Shown in pieces: positions 1 to 9,220 of a stretch of 64,000 nt of DNA; the first letter of the stretch is position 1, and each line of letters opens with the position of its first letter. The notes beneath the pieces are model-generated. The model saw only the letters and a program-made list of their open reading frames with translations, was not told the origin of the DNA and did no database searches. The translations under genes were made by a program, and so were the position numbers. The DNA comes from Kordia antarctica (lineage in GTDB: Bacteria > Bacteroidota > Bacteroidia > Flavobacteriales > Flavobacteriaceae). The stretch is from the NCBI RefSeq assembly GCF_009901525.1, contig NZ_CP019288.1:3315501-3379500 (forward strand). Reading direction: 5' to 3'.

Positions 1-195
1 ATAGAACCCTTCATCTTTGAACGTGAATTTCCCTTTGTATCTCGGTGTTTTTTTTCCAGTTGTATAGTGTACCATTCCGCCAAGCACTGTAATTTCGTGT
101 CCTTGACTTGCCCAAACTTGGGTCATTTCATTGAAACGAGATCCACCGCCGTCTCCTTTTTCTAAAAAGGCTTGGTGTATTAGTAATATTCTCAT
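1..195 (-). CDS. Glycosyltransferase family 4, N-terminal fragment (cut by window edge)
   Basis: The first 65 codons of a gene that runs off the left edge. The protein begins MRILLIHQAFLEKGDGGSRF and continues with a Gly-rich loop and a QGHEITVLGG segment. This is the usual start of GT-B fold, GT4-type glycosyltransferases (first Rossmann strand, Gly-rich loop, 'GHxVTVL' strand). Its ATG lies directly next to the stop codon of the upstream heparinase-like gene, so the two are translationally coupled and in one operon. It probably adds one sugar of the polysaccharide repeat unit at the cytoplasmic face. Donor and acceptor cannot be told from the fragment. Confidence 0.75.
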   Translation of the reverse strand, partial: MRILLIHQAFLEKGDGGGSRFNEMTQVWASQGHEITVLGGMVHYTTGKKTPRYKGKFTFKDEGFY

Positions 196-2076
196 CTATT
201 GTTTAATCCGTATTGAAGTGTTGAACACATTATGTTTGCTTGCAAATGTAAGCCTTATTGATTTTTCTTTGACTCCATAGTAGCCAGAAAACCATTTTTC
301 TTCTATGAGCGGTTCTAGTTGCTCACCATTTTTATCCGTTGTACTGATTTCTATATCATTTACATGATCTGGATGCAAATGCCAATATTGGTATATATTT
401 TTGTTTCCTTGGTTTTGAATGCTGTCTGTAACTTCCCAATGGTTTTGTCCCTGTTTTTTTGTTACTTTTCGGGTATGCAAAATATTGTTTCCAAGTTGTT
501 TGAAGGCTTTTATTGTTCCATCAAACTTGAAAATATCTTGTTCTTTTGTTACACTTGCATTGGCTTTTTTAACCCAATAATACCAAATGAAACGTCCGCC
601 TTTGAGCATTTGATCTTCTTTAGCTACACTTATTGTATTGTGCCCTTCCGTACCATTGAAATACTTCACATCACCAAGTTCTGCATTGTATTTGTACGAA
701 CCTGTATCGCGTAAATAATTGATTCCATTTGCCCAAATGTCTAGATGTAAATTGTCTGACTGAAAAGGTCTGTCTTTGTAAGCGCCGCAACGGATGAATG
801 TTTTACAGTTTTCATCTTGAATGATATAGTAACCGCTTTTTTCAAAGGTATTGAGTTCAGGTAATTTTACAGATGATTTTTGTTCTGGATGAATTCCGTA
901 CCAACGTGAACTTTCTGATGTAAAATACGTATATCCATTTAATACCGCGCGCAAATCGTCTAATTGTGATCGGTAAACTCTGTAATCATCATTGGTAAGT
1001 TTAAAGAATAATGCGCCATCATTGGAACCATAGTTTGGCAATTTTCCTGTGACAGGATCCATACATGCATCTAAGAAATTGAGCGATTTTTGTGCGCGCT
1101 CGTATACGACATCTATAAATTTATCATTGTGGAGCTTTGCCAACTGAATTCCCCAAGTAAGTAATTGAATTACGACTCTGTGATAGTTCATAGAGAATTG
1201 CAAAAATGTACCATCTTCATAGATTTGATACTCAATTTCCTGCTCAAACCATTTTTTACCTTTTTTGCTCCATTCAGCTACATTTGGTAAAAACGGAAAT
1301 AATTTTCCCGAAAGGTATAATAGCAACGTTTCTGTAATTGCATGATTGTTTCGAACCGTAATTCTAGAGAAATGAATGTTTTGATATACGTGATGAATTT
1401 GCCAATAGATATTGTGCATTATTTTTTGGAATACTGCTTCGGTTAGCTGTGGCGAATCTTTATAATAATACAGCGCAAATGTCCAATTCATGACACGCAA
1501 ACTGATTTCTTGACTGCATTTGTAATTTGGTCCTTGATTGATTGGATTTTTGGTAATAAAATCTTCAATTTCACTTAAAACATATGCCGATTGATCATCT
1601 TCAAAGTGGTAATCATAACGAATAACATCATACAGAAATGAAAAACGCGCTTTTTCCCAAACGTATTTGATATCGCCTGCTTCTTTGGATAAATCAACTA
1701 CTTCCGACCAATGTTTGTTACTATTGTAGCGATATTCAGTAGTTGGATTGACCATCCAATTGTATTCTGTACCAAGTTTTATTTTCGTTTTGTTGAAAAA
1801 TGTAAAGATTCCTTTTTGAATTTCTTCAAAGGTTTGTTTCAATATTTCTTTTTCCTCTTTTGGTACGTTGGGAATGTTTTTCCCGTAAAAGAAAAATGGC
1901 GGCAAGTTCGTTTTCCAATCTTCTAGAGAAATCTGTTTTTCTTCTTTCGGATTAATAGGATATGCCTTTTTTTGAAATCCTAATTTCGATTTAATCATAT
2001 ATATGACTCTAAAAGACAGATAGCGGAATCCCATGTTTGAGATAAGATTGGCTATCTTTTTTATTTTTTGAATCAT
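196..2076 (-). CDS. Heparinase II/III-like (alginate-lyase family) protein
   Basis: A 626-residue protein with the layout of heparinase II/III polysaccharide lyases: an alpha/alpha-toroid N-terminal part (to about residue 390) and a C-terminal beta-sandwich. Visible landmarks are NNHAITE near 243, MNYHR at 296-300, YGSNDG near 349, and a SDNLHLD stretch near 440 followed by RDTGSYKYN. There is no signal peptide; the N-terminus is basic and amphipathic, so it probably acts inside the cell or at the inner-membrane face. Members of this family cleave uronate-containing chains by beta-elimination. Inside a polysaccharide locus it more likely edits or trims the polymer than degrades food. It overlaps nothing and touches the next glycosyltransferase start. 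It resembles the heparinase-like protein at 13921-15861 in layout but lacks that protein's GHGHND motif. Specificity is unknown. Confidence 0.8.
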   Translation of the reverse strand: MIQKIKKIANLISNMGFRYLSFRVIYMIKSKLGFQKKAYPINPKEEKQISLEDWKTNLPPFFFYGKNIPNVPKEEKEILKQTFEEIQKGIFTFFNKTKIKLGTEYNWMVNPTTEYRYNSNKHWSEVVDLSKEAGDIKYVWEKARFSFLYDVIRYDYHFEDDQSAYVLSEIEDFITKNPINQGPNYKCSQEISLRVMNWTFALYYYKDSPQLTEAVFQKIMHNIYWQIHHVYQNIHFSRITVRNNHAITETLLLYLSGKLFPFLPNVAEWSKKGKKWFEQEIEYQIYEDGTFLQFSMNYHRVVIQLLTWGIQLAKLHNDKFIDVVYERAQKSLNFLDACMDPVTGKLPNYGSNDGALFFKLTNDDYRVYRSQLDDLRAVLNGYTYFTSESSRWYGIHPEQKSSVKLPELNTFEKSGYYIIQDENCKTFIRCGAYKDRPFQSDNLHLDIWANGINYLRDTGSYKYNAELGDVKYFNGTEGHNTISVAKEDQMLKGGRFIWYYWVKKANASVTKEQDIFKFDGTIKAFKQLGNNILHTRKVTKKQGQNHWEVTDSIQNQGNKNIYQYWHLHPDHVNDIEISTTDKNGEQLEPLIEEKWFSGYYGVKEKSIRLTFASKHNVFNTSIRIKQ

Positions 2077-2126
2077 GATTTATATAATTATTTTAGAACG
2101 AATGTTACTGCTTTACTATTATACTG

Positions 2127-4241
2127 CTATTCTATTTCGATCCACTTTCCTTCTTTTAAACTTTGAATAGCTGCAAAGCTTGCTTTTGTTACATTTATGA
2201 GTTCTTCATACGGAATTAAAGCAATATCACCTTGTTTTATTTTTTCAAGAATTTGTCCAAATTGTGCTTTGTGCCCTTTGTTTAATTTCGTTTTAAGTTT
2301 AGAAAACCCTTTTGTACCGTGACCTGTTGTTTTGATAAAGTTGTCCATGATGAGTGTTTTCTCTTGTGAGAATACTTCTAATCGTTCTTTAGCGTACGAT
2401 TTTGATCCGTTTGCAAAGTAATTGACAACTCCTGTAGAACCGTTTTCTAGTTTTACTAAAATAGAAGCGCTGTCTGTGTTTTCTGCTGGATTTTCGCCCA
2501 ATGCATTCATACAAACTGCTTTGATTTTGCTTCCTGTTAAGTATACAATTAAGTCTAAATAGTGACACGCTTCTCCAATGATTCTTCCGCCACCGACTTC
2601 CATATCATGCACCCAAATTTCTGGCGGAATTGCGCCTGCGTTCATCGTAGCAATTACGTTCATTGGCGCATCGCCTACTAATGATTTTATTTTTTGCGTG
2701 TGTGGAGAGAAACGTCTGTTGAAACCAATCATTAAGGTTCCGTTGCTTTTTTGGTAACTTTCTTCGATTGCTTCTAGTTCTTCATGATTAAGCGCTAGTG
2801 GTTTTTCAACAAATACATGTTTTCCTTTGTCTAATGCTTTGATCACCATATCCGCGTGCAAGTTGTGACGCGTTGTAATCATTACTAAGTCTACATCTTT
2901 ATCGTCTAATACCAGCTCATAATCTGTAGTACTCTGTGCAATGTTATGTTTTTTGGCAAGTGCAGTTCCGTTTACGCCACCTGAAGAAACAATGTGCTTT
3001 ATGTGTGCATTTGTTCCTTTTAATGCAGGCAACAGTGTCATTTTCGTGAAGTTTCCGGCACCAATTAATCCGATCACGCCTTTTGTTGGTTGTCCTTCTT
3101 TTTTAGTGACAATTATCGTGCTTTCTGGCTGCGTACTTTCGTCGTATTTTATGATGGAAGCAATTGATTTTGAAGTACCAATTTCTCCGTATATTTTTTC
3201 ATATTCTTCTAATGCAACAACTTCGGAAATGAGGTTTTTTACTTGTAATTTTCCTGTGGAAATGAGTTGCAATACGGTTTCAAAGTTTCGCTTTTCTGTC
3301 CAACGTACAAATGGTAATGGATAATCGATTCCTTTTTGTTCGTAATCGTCATCATATCTTCCTGGCCCGTAAGAACAAGAAACTTGGAAGCTTAATTCTT
3401 TTTCGTAAAATTCTGCTCTTGATATATTTAATCCAATAACACCAACTAAAACGATGCGTCCACGTTGTCTGCTCATTTGAGCCGCTTGTGAAATAATAGC
3501 GTTCGATTTTGCAGAAGCTGTAATTAATACGCCATCGGCTCCAACATTATTCGTGTTTTCTAATACAAATTTTACAGGATCATTTCCTTTGAGCGGATTG
3601 AACGCGATGATACCTTTTTCTTTGGCAATGGCAACTTTGTTATCGTCTAAATCGTATCCAATAACTTTACAACCATTTGCCATTAACATTTCTGCGGCTA
3701 GCAACCCGATAAGACCTAAACCAATGACAACAATTGTTTCTCCCATTGTAGGATTGACCAAACGAATTCCTTGCAATGCAATTGCGCCAATTACCGTAAA
3801 TACGGCTTCTTCGTCAGTGATGTTGTCAGGAATGTGTGCTACTAAGTTTTGCGGAATGGAAACAAATTCGGCGTGTTGCCCGTTTGATGTAACTCTGTCA
3901 CCTACTTTAAAGTCTGTGACACCTTTTCCAACTTCTATTACTTTACCAACGTTGCAGTATCCTAAAGGAAGTGGTTGTTCTAGTTTGTTGAAGACCGTTT
4001 CTAACGTAGGCATTAATCCTTCGGTCTTTATTTTATCCAACACCATTTTTACTTTGTCTGGTTGTTGTCTTGCTTTTTGTATGAGTGAAGCTCTTCCAAA
4101 CTCCACTAACATGCGTTCTGTACCTAATGAAACTAAACTTCTAGTCGTTTTTATTAATACTTGTCCTGTTTTTACTTTTGGTGCTGGCAGCTTTGCTAGT
4201 TCCGTCACTCCTGTCTTGAACGACTGTAGTATTTGTCTCAT
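2127..4241 (-). CDS. Two-domain oxidoreductase (MDR-like domain fused to Gfo/Idh/MocA domain)
   Basis: A 704-residue fusion. Residues 1 to about 355 form a medium-chain dehydrogenase/reductase domain with a Rossmann motif VVIGLGLIGLLAAE. Residues from about 385 form a Gfo/Idh/MocA domain with a dinucleotide motif GLIGAGNFTK and the signature EKPLAL. The usual catalytic-zinc ligands of zinc alcohol dehydrogenases are not in place: the GxCGTD position reads VSLGTE and the GHE position reads GYCNVG, so zinc-independent chemistry is likely. Such fusions are common in Bacteroidota polysaccharide loci and are thought to modify nucleotide sugars or glycans. A paralog lies at 19440-21557. A promoter-like element lies about 30 bases upstream, which would start a unit with the two genes downstream. 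Confidence 0.85.
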   Translation of the reverse strand: MRQILQSFKTGVTELAKLPAPKVKTGQVLIKTTRSLVSLGTERMLVEFGRASLIQKARQQPDKVKMVLDKIKTEGLMPTLETVFNKLEQPLPLGYCNVGKVIEVGKGVTDFKVGDRVTSNGQHAEFVSIPQNLVAHIPDNITDEEAVFTVIGAIALQGIRLVNPTMGETIVVIGLGLIGLLAAEMLMANGCKVIGYDLDDNKVAIAKEKGIIAFNPLKGNDPVKFVLENTNNVGADGVLITASAKSNAIISQAAQMSRQRGRIVLVGVIGLNISRAEFYEKELSFQVSCSYGPGRYDDDYEQKGIDYPLPFVRWTEKRNFETVLQLISTGKLQVKNLISEVVALEEYEKIYGEIGTSKSIASIIKYDESTQPESTIIVTKKEGQPTKGVIGLIGAGNFTKMTLLPALKGTNAHIKHIVSSGGVNGTALAKKHNIAQSTTDYELVLDDKDVDLVMITTRHNLHADMVIKALDKGKHVFVEKPLALNHEELEAIEESYQKSNGTLMIGFNRRFSPHTQKIKSLVGDAPMNVIATMNAGAIPPEIWVHDMEVGGGRIIGEACHYLDLIVYLTGSKIKAVCMNALGENPAENTDSASILVKLENGSTGVVNYFANGSKSYAKERLEVFSQEKTLIMDNFIKTTGHGTKGFSKLKTKLNKGHKAQFGQILEKIKQGDIALIPYEELINVTKASFAAIQSLKEGKWIEIE

Positions 4242-4272
4242 ATGGTCTTTTTTGATTTTTACAAATTCTGCG

Positions 4273-4304
4273 CAAATTTACTTTTTAATTTGACACTAAC
4301 CCAA
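4273..4304 (-). promoter_or_regulatory. Putative Bacteroidota promoter upstream of the two-domain oxidoreductase
   Basis: On the minus strand a TAAATTTG box (4273-4280) matches the Bacteroidota -7 consensus TAnnTTTG. A TTG (4302-4304) sits 21 bases upstream, close to the usual -33 position. The box is about 31 bases before the oxidoreductase start. It would give the last three genes of the locus an extra promoter. It was found by motif match only. Confidence 0.4.
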
Positions 4305-4316
4305 GAATTTGTCCAA

Positions 4317-5510
4317 TTATCCGTTAGGTACGTTTTTATTAGATTTCATCACATATTTTACTACGATATAAAAAAGGATTGCCGCAGTGACGTTTAATAA
4401 AAGTCCTCCGGAAAGTAAGCTTGTAACAAATGTAATGATGATTAAGTTTCGCTTGACTAAATCACTTCCGTTGAAAAGCATTGAAACCACATAGAGATAG
4501 TAAATAATCCCTGCAATTCCCATAAATATGTAGAGATCGATGAATTCAAATTCTACTTTGAATGTATTAAAGTCCAATCCGCCAAAAATATAGTTGAGGA
4601 AACTCCAATTTTCATTCATGTGATTCATGGTATCTATCAATAATTGATCTCTGTAAGATGTCACTGTTGATAACAATCCGCTTTCATTGTAAATAACTGT
4701 CCAAAAGTCAGAACTTTTAATGAGTTCCGTTAATATTGTTTCCTTGAAAAAGAAGAATCCTACTGCTAAAACTCCCAATGTCCAACTAAATATCTTTTTA
4801 TATCGGTTGTGACGCACTAAGAATACGATGCCTAAAAGCAGTAAAAAAAGCAGCATCTTTTTTTGTCCTAAACAGAGAGAACATGCGATAAAAAATAACA
4901 GTTTGTAGCCGTATTTTTTTTGCTTGTTTGTGATCCAAAAATAATAGTTAACCGCAACTGCAATCATGTACATGTAGCTTGCTTCTCCGGGTTTGGAGAA
5001 AAAGCCTGTAACACCAAATCGAACCGTGTATTCGTAGGATCTAAATAATTCTATATGGAATATATATCCGCAAATTAACGCAATTGCGTTTACATATAAG
5101 AAATACTCGAAATACGTATATATTTTTTGATAGGTTTCTTCTTTTAGCGGAATCGTTTTGATAAATAATGCAAAGATGAGTAGGTATATATATCTGTTAA
5201 AGAAATAGATGTTACCACTCAAAAATTCTGTTTGTAGGTTGTAGCCTTCCGGCGAATTTAGCAGTAATTGACTGATGATGAATGATGCCGTAATTCCGAG
5301 AATAAACCACAGTGTTCGAAATGGCTTTTTGTATTGTGTAATGATCATGAATACCATGAATATTTCAAATACTAGTTTTACAATTCCTGAGTATCGGTAA
5401 AAAGAATTTGGCACAAGCTTAAAGGTGATACTTGTAAGAAAGTCACTTACGAAGAATGCCATCAAAAAAAATATTACAATGCTGTCTATGTTTTTTTTGA
5501 TAAAATTCAT
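4317..5510 (-). CDS. Polytopic membrane protein, polysaccharide polymerase/ligase-like
   Basis: A 397-residue protein with about ten hydrophobic segments and a larger non-membrane loop near residues 260-320 (contains SYRDQLL and GGLDF). This is the topology of Wzy/EpsG-type O-antigen polymerases and WaaL-type ligases, whose sequences are very divergent. It overlaps the upstream polytopic gene by 4 bases (ATGA), so the two are translationally coupled. It is one of three consecutive polytopic proteins, and which one is the true polymerase cannot be decided here. The best guess is a repeat-unit polymerase or a ligase acting at the periplasmic face. Confidence 0.6.
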   Translation of the reverse strand: MNFIKKNIDSIVIFFLMAFFVSDFLTSITFKLVPNSFYRYSGIVKLVFEIFMVFMIITQYKKPFRTLWFILGITASFIISQLLLNSPEGYNLQTEFLSGNIYFFNRYIYLLIFALFIKTIPLKEETYQKIYTYFEYFLYVNAIALICGYIFHIELFRSYEYTVRFGVTGFFSKPGEASYMYMIAVAVNYYFWITNKQKKYGYKLLFFIACSLCLGQKKMLLFLLLLGIVFLVRHNRYKKIFSWTLGVLAVGFFFFKETILTELIKSSDFWTVIYNESGLLSTVTSYRDQLLIDTMNHMNENWSFLNYIFGGLDFNTFKVEFEFIDLYIFMGIAGIIYYLYVVSMLFNGSDLVKRNLIIITFVTSLLSGGLLLNVTAAILFYIVVKYVMKSNKNVPNG

Positions 5511-6865
5511 GGGCGCAATTTCACTTTAAATCCTTTTTGTAAAAACATCCAAGTAATCGCAAAAAAGAAAAATCCGTATCCTAATAATGATCTCGCCATA
5601 CTTGCTTGCGATAAGTAATACGCAAATACGAAACAAAAGATGATAAAGATTAAGTTGATATTGTTTTTTTCCAACCGATTAAGAAATGCATCTAAACCAC
5701 AAAGAAAAAACCCTAAAATCATATTCCCAATGATTAGTCCGTAATATCCAAAGGCTCCGTAGAAATCTAAAATACTATTTATTGCTAATGATCCTTGTTT
5801 TTCATCTGTTCTTGTAAAGTGTAAAAATACTTCTTTTGAATCTAAGAATGTTTGGTATCGGAATACTTTACTCAGCGTTCCAATGTTTGTAATTCCATAA
5901 TGACCTTCTACATTGGGAAAGTAATGCACATAACAGAATGCAGGAAGCGCCAATCGTCCAAAAATACGCGTAAGTACAACTTCTGTTAGTTTTGTAACTC
6001 CTGAAAATACACTTTTAAATTGATAGGTAGTTCCTGAATAATAAAGTAATATTAATATGGAAAATAACGCGAGTCCAATAAGTGCATAACGGCGGCGTAA
6101 TTTTTTCTTTTCTTTTCTTGTTAGAATTCGCTTTTCTTTTATGTGAATGTATTTTCTAAATATAAATGCTGACAGCAATAAAGACAGTAGAAATATAATT
6201 AACGGGCGTTTTTGAAATAGTAATAGAATTAAAGAAAACGATACTATGAATAACCCAATGAAAAGTATTCTACTGACCAGCGTTTTTCTTTTCATGGAAA
6301 CATACAACGCCACAATAGTAAGAAATGGCAGTAAATTGTATGTGATAACTACATATAAATAGTTTGAAGTAATGCCAATCCTAGATATTAATAATGCTGT
6401 TGGTTGTCGTCCAATAAGTCCATCTACAATACCTGTAATTAAGATATCTCTTTTGATAAAGAGATATACAGACAGAAATAAAAAGATGAGAAGTAGGATA
6501 AAGTAGAAGTTTGTTTTGCTCAAATTATTTTTAATCGGTGCTTCCATTCGGAAATGATCTATACATTCCACGCGTCCATATAATGCCCAAATCCCAATTG
6601 TATATGAGTATAATACGGTGAGCAATCCGCCGACGACCAATAATTGTGTTTTGATGATTTCTTGACTCGTTATCAGCTCTAGCTTAAACGTGTTGAATGT
6701 GATCATTACATAATCTATCATAAATGGATATGCCATCACACCAACTACAGAAAATATCATAGTAGCGATAAAGAATATCCCAAACGTATTCCATCTGAAA
6801 ATCATCTTTTTGAATAGAATGATGTGGAATAGTAAGACAAATATGAGTATATATGTAATCGTCAT
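5507..6865 (-). CDS. Oligosaccharide repeat unit polymerase-like membrane protein
   Basis: A 452-residue integral membrane protein with about a dozen hydrophobic helices and a basic cytoplasmic loop rich in Lys/Arg near residue 240 (TRKEKKKLRRR). The long loop at about 290-370, containing YHFP-like and NSILDFYGAFGYYG segments, is typical of Wzy/O-antigen polymerases, which join repeat units on the periplasmic side. The gene abuts the upstream ligase-like gene with no gap and overlaps the downstream polytopic gene by 4 bases. The call rests on topology and context; sequence identity within this family is low. Confidence 0.6.
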   Translation of the reverse strand: MTITYILIFVLLFHIILFKKMIFRWNTFGIFFIATMIFSVVGVMAYPFMIDYVMITFNTFKLELITSQEIIKTQLLVVGGLLTVLYSYTIGIWALYGRVECIDHFRMEAPIKNNLSKTNFYFILLLIFLFLSVYLFIKRDILITGIVDGLIGRQPTALLISRIGITSNYLYVVITYNLLPFLTIVALYVSMKRKTLVSRILFIGLFIVSFSLILLLFQKRPLIIFLLSLLLSAFIFRKYIHIKEKRILTRKEKKKLRRRYALIGLALFSILILLYYSGTTYQFKSVFSGVTKLTEVVLTRIFGRLALPAFCYVHYFPNVEGHYGITNIGTLSKVFRYQTFLDSKEVFLHFTRTDEKQGSLAINSILDFYGAFGYYGLIIGNMILGFFLCGLDAFLNRLEKNNINLIFIIFCFVFAYYLSQASMARSLLGYGFFFFAITWMFLQKGFKVKLRP

Positions 6866-8098
6866 TTATTTTTTTGGGTATTGAAAGTAAAGCAAATAGT
6901 TGAAAGCCGCATAGAACGTAATTCCCCATTGCCTGCTCAATATATTTTCTGTAAAACAACAAATCATAATGATTATTGTGAAACAAAAATAGATATAATT
7001 ATTTGTTTTGATTGCTTGAAAGAGCGAATAGCCAAAAATGGTAAGGAAAAGCGCCAATCCTAACACTCCAAATCGCATGAGATAATCTAAGTATTGATTG
7101 TGCACATTACTGCGCAGTGGAATGTTATTTTTCTCAAATTCGGCATGCAGAAAGCGTTTTACATCGCCTGTTCCTGAACCTATGAGATAGTTTTCTTTGA
7201 TAACAGGAATTGCAGCTTTCCAAATTCGCGCACGCGTTATTCTATCCGAATCTTCTCCTTCTAACAATTCCGTTAAACGATCGCTAATTCTGCTTAGCGG
7301 CAAATTTAAATGTTGCGTGGCAAACCAACCTGTGATACAAATTAATAGTAACGAAAATCCTAGAATTTTAAAACTTCTGCTTTTAACAAGAAAGTAAATT
7401 AATGACGTTGAAATAATAATAGCATTGAGTACAATGGCTGTTTTTGCTACGGTTTGAAAAAGAAATAAGGATTGTACAACCAATAATAATACTAGTAAAA
7501 TAATGAGGTAGTTTTTGGTCGCTTTGCGAATGTAATCTAAGATAATAACATGTGCGAATATAATGTACATTCCGAAATACGAATTGTGCATTTCAAAAAC
7601 TTTGGTGAGTTCCGCGCCCGTATATCGATAGGAAAAAAACAATTCTAAATCTAATGGAAAAATATCACTTTTGTAAAAGAAGCGATACAGCGTATGCGTT
7701 TCAAAGATAACAATGAACCCAAAAATAGAAATTACAAATGCTTTTAGAAGAAAGTCAATATTTTTGACACGATATACCGTGTAAAAAATCGGAAACAACA
7801 CAAAACTGATTTGACGCGTAATGGTATTGAAACCTCGTGAAACATCTTGTGTATATAACATTCCGACAATATTTAGCGCATAGAGCGCAAGTAAGAGCCA
7901 AAAGTACGTCGTGGTTTTGAAGTGAATTTTTTCTTTTTTTCGAAACATGATGAATCCTTGCACAATCATGAGTGAAAAAATGAATATCGGATTTATTTTT
8001 TCCTGTGTAAAGGTTCCTACAACACCAATGAGTAGTAGAAAAATAATGTCAATATTGTTCTTTTGAAAAAATTGGATCAGAGACGTTTTTTGTTGCAT
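6866..8098 (-). CDS. O-antigen ligase family (Wzy_C-type) membrane protein
   Basis: A 410-residue polytopic protein. Its key segment is the periplasmic loop around residues 290-350, with RARIWKAAIPVIKENYLIGS, GTGDVKRF and a conserved VHNQYLDYLMRFGVLGL stretch. The R...W...GxGxG...HNxYL pattern is the hallmark of the Wzy_C/WaaL superfamily. These enzymes transfer a glycan from undecaprenyl diphosphate to an acceptor, or polymerise repeat units, on the periplasmic side. Start and stop abut both neighbours in a tight operon. It is the most confidently assigned of the three consecutive membrane polymerase-like proteins. Ligase and polymerase activity cannot be separated by sequence. Confidence 0.75.
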   Translation of the reverse strand: MQQKTSLIQFFQKNNIDIIFLLLIGVVGTFTQEKINPIFIFSLMIVQGFIMFRKKEKIHFKTTTYFWLLLALYALNIVGMLYTQDVSRGFNTITRQISFVLFPIFYTVYRVKNIDFLLKAFVISIFGFIVIFETHTLYRFFYKSDIFPLDLELFFSYRYTGAELTKVFEMHNSYFGMYIIFAHVIILDYIRKATKNYLIILLVLLLVVQSLFLFQTVAKTAIVLNAIIISTSLIYFLVKSRSFKILGFSLLLICITGWFATQHLNLPLSRISDRLTELLEGEDSDRITRARIWKAAIPVIKENYLIGSGTGDVKRFLHAEFEKNNIPLRSNVHNQYLDYLMRFGVLGLALFLTIFGYSLFQAIKTNNYIYFCFTIIIMICCFTENILSRQWGITFYAAFNYLLYFQYPKK

Positions 8099-9220
8099 TT
8101 AGTTGGCTAAAAAAGATTCTAGTGCTTCGTAATCTTCATCGCCAAAATACATCTTTTCAGGTAAAGACGAAAAATTATTTTGTAAACGGTCGGTATTCTG
8201 TGTCAAATAACTCACTGCTTCTTCTAAAGCGTTTGGTTCTTTGTAATTTACGGAAGTTCCAATGCCCAAATCCATCACTATTTCTTCTAAATATGTTTGC
8301 TTACTACACAATATTGGCACTTTGTAGTACATACATTCGTATAGTTTGTTTGGCAATGCCAAACGATTGTTCAATGAAGTTTGATCAATGTCGTATACTA
8401 AATAGATTATATCTACAGAATTGTAAATGCGTTGTGCATCTGTAAACATGTTGTACGGCCCGAAATACGTAATGTTATCATAGTTTGCAGCATATTCTTT
8501 CACTACGTTTTCGTATTGTCCTTTTCCGTGAATGTGAATGTCTACATTCGGATGGTTTTTATAGGTTTCAAATAGTTTGATATATTCATCTTTTCGCAAC
8601 AGTAACCCAACAACTCCGATCACTGTTTTTTCAGTTTGTTGCTTTTGAATCGTAGTATCATGTTGCAATTCTGTTGAAAGCATTTTGTTTTCCAATACAA
8701 AGACCTCTTTTTTAAAGAATTTTTCAAAATGATAGCTATAGTATTTTTTAGAGGTCACAATGAGTTTGTCAATATGCTTGGTGTACAAGTATTTTTCCAA
8801 CGATCGCATGCGTTTGCTCATAAAACTGTCTGCAAAGACAAACTCTCGCAAATCGGAAATTTCAATGGTTAGTTTTGGTTTGTGTTTCTTTTTACCAAAT
8901 TTGAAACTTGCCATTAGGTATAGAATAATGACATCAATATTGTTTACCAACGCCACATTGAATTGTGAATTGGAAAGAATTTTTCTAATTTGCCTAATCG
9001 CTTTGATGTATACCCAAATTCTTTTGAATGCTTGTGAAGCATTTGGCAAACCGCCTAAGTTATGACGAATTACATTTTTTGCGATAGAATCATCAAGTGT
9101 AGCCAACGTTTCTCTGTGAAAGTACACCAATGTTACTGTATGGTTTTTTGCTAAGAAATTGATTTGCTTTACAAACCTCGGATTCGGCTGATGTGAGATA
9201 AAGAATAAAATATCTTTCAT
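8099..9220 (-). CDS. Glycosyltransferase (GT-B fold, GT4-like)
   Basis: A 373-residue protein beginning MKDILFFISHQPNPRFVKQI, with two Rossmann-like halves. The C-terminal half has VVGLLLRKDEYIKLFE, then IHGKGQYE, then the donor-binding region ALPNKLYECMYYKVPILCSK, which matches the conserved EX7E-type area of GT4 enzymes (the first acidic residue is the E of YECMYY). No membrane helix is obvious, so it should work at the cytoplasmic face, extending the lipid-linked repeat unit. Its start codon overlaps the asnB stop (TAATG). The sugar it transfers is unknown. Confidence 0.75.
   Translation of the reverse strand: MKDILFFISHQPNPRFVKQINFLAKNHTVTLVYFHRETLATLDDSIAKNVIRHNLGGLPNASQAFKRIWVYIKAIRQIRKILSNSQFNVALVNNIDVIILYLMASFKFGKKKHKPKLTIEISDLREFVFADSFMSKRMRSLEKYLYTKHIDKLIVTSKKYYSYHFEKFFKKEVFVLENKMLSTELQHDTTIQKQQTEKTVIGVVGLLLRKDEYIKLFETYKNHPNVDIHIHGKGQYENVVKEYAANYDNITYFGPYNMFTDAQRIYNSVDIIYLVYDIDQTSLNNRLALPNKLYECMYYKVPILCSKQTYLEEIVMDLGIGTSVNYKEPNALEEAVSYLTQNTDRLQNNFSSLPEKMYFGDEDYEALESFLAN

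Noticed and set aside
3553-4293. A 246-codon open frame on the plus strand antisense to the two-domain oxidoreductase
   Set aside because: It is the mirror of a well-recognised gene, has Ser/Pro-rich, low-information composition and no domain. A chance frame.
6684-6986. A 100-codon frame overlapping the junction of two membrane polymerase-like genes
   Set aside because: It lies in another frame of two well-supported polytopic proteins and has no independent support.
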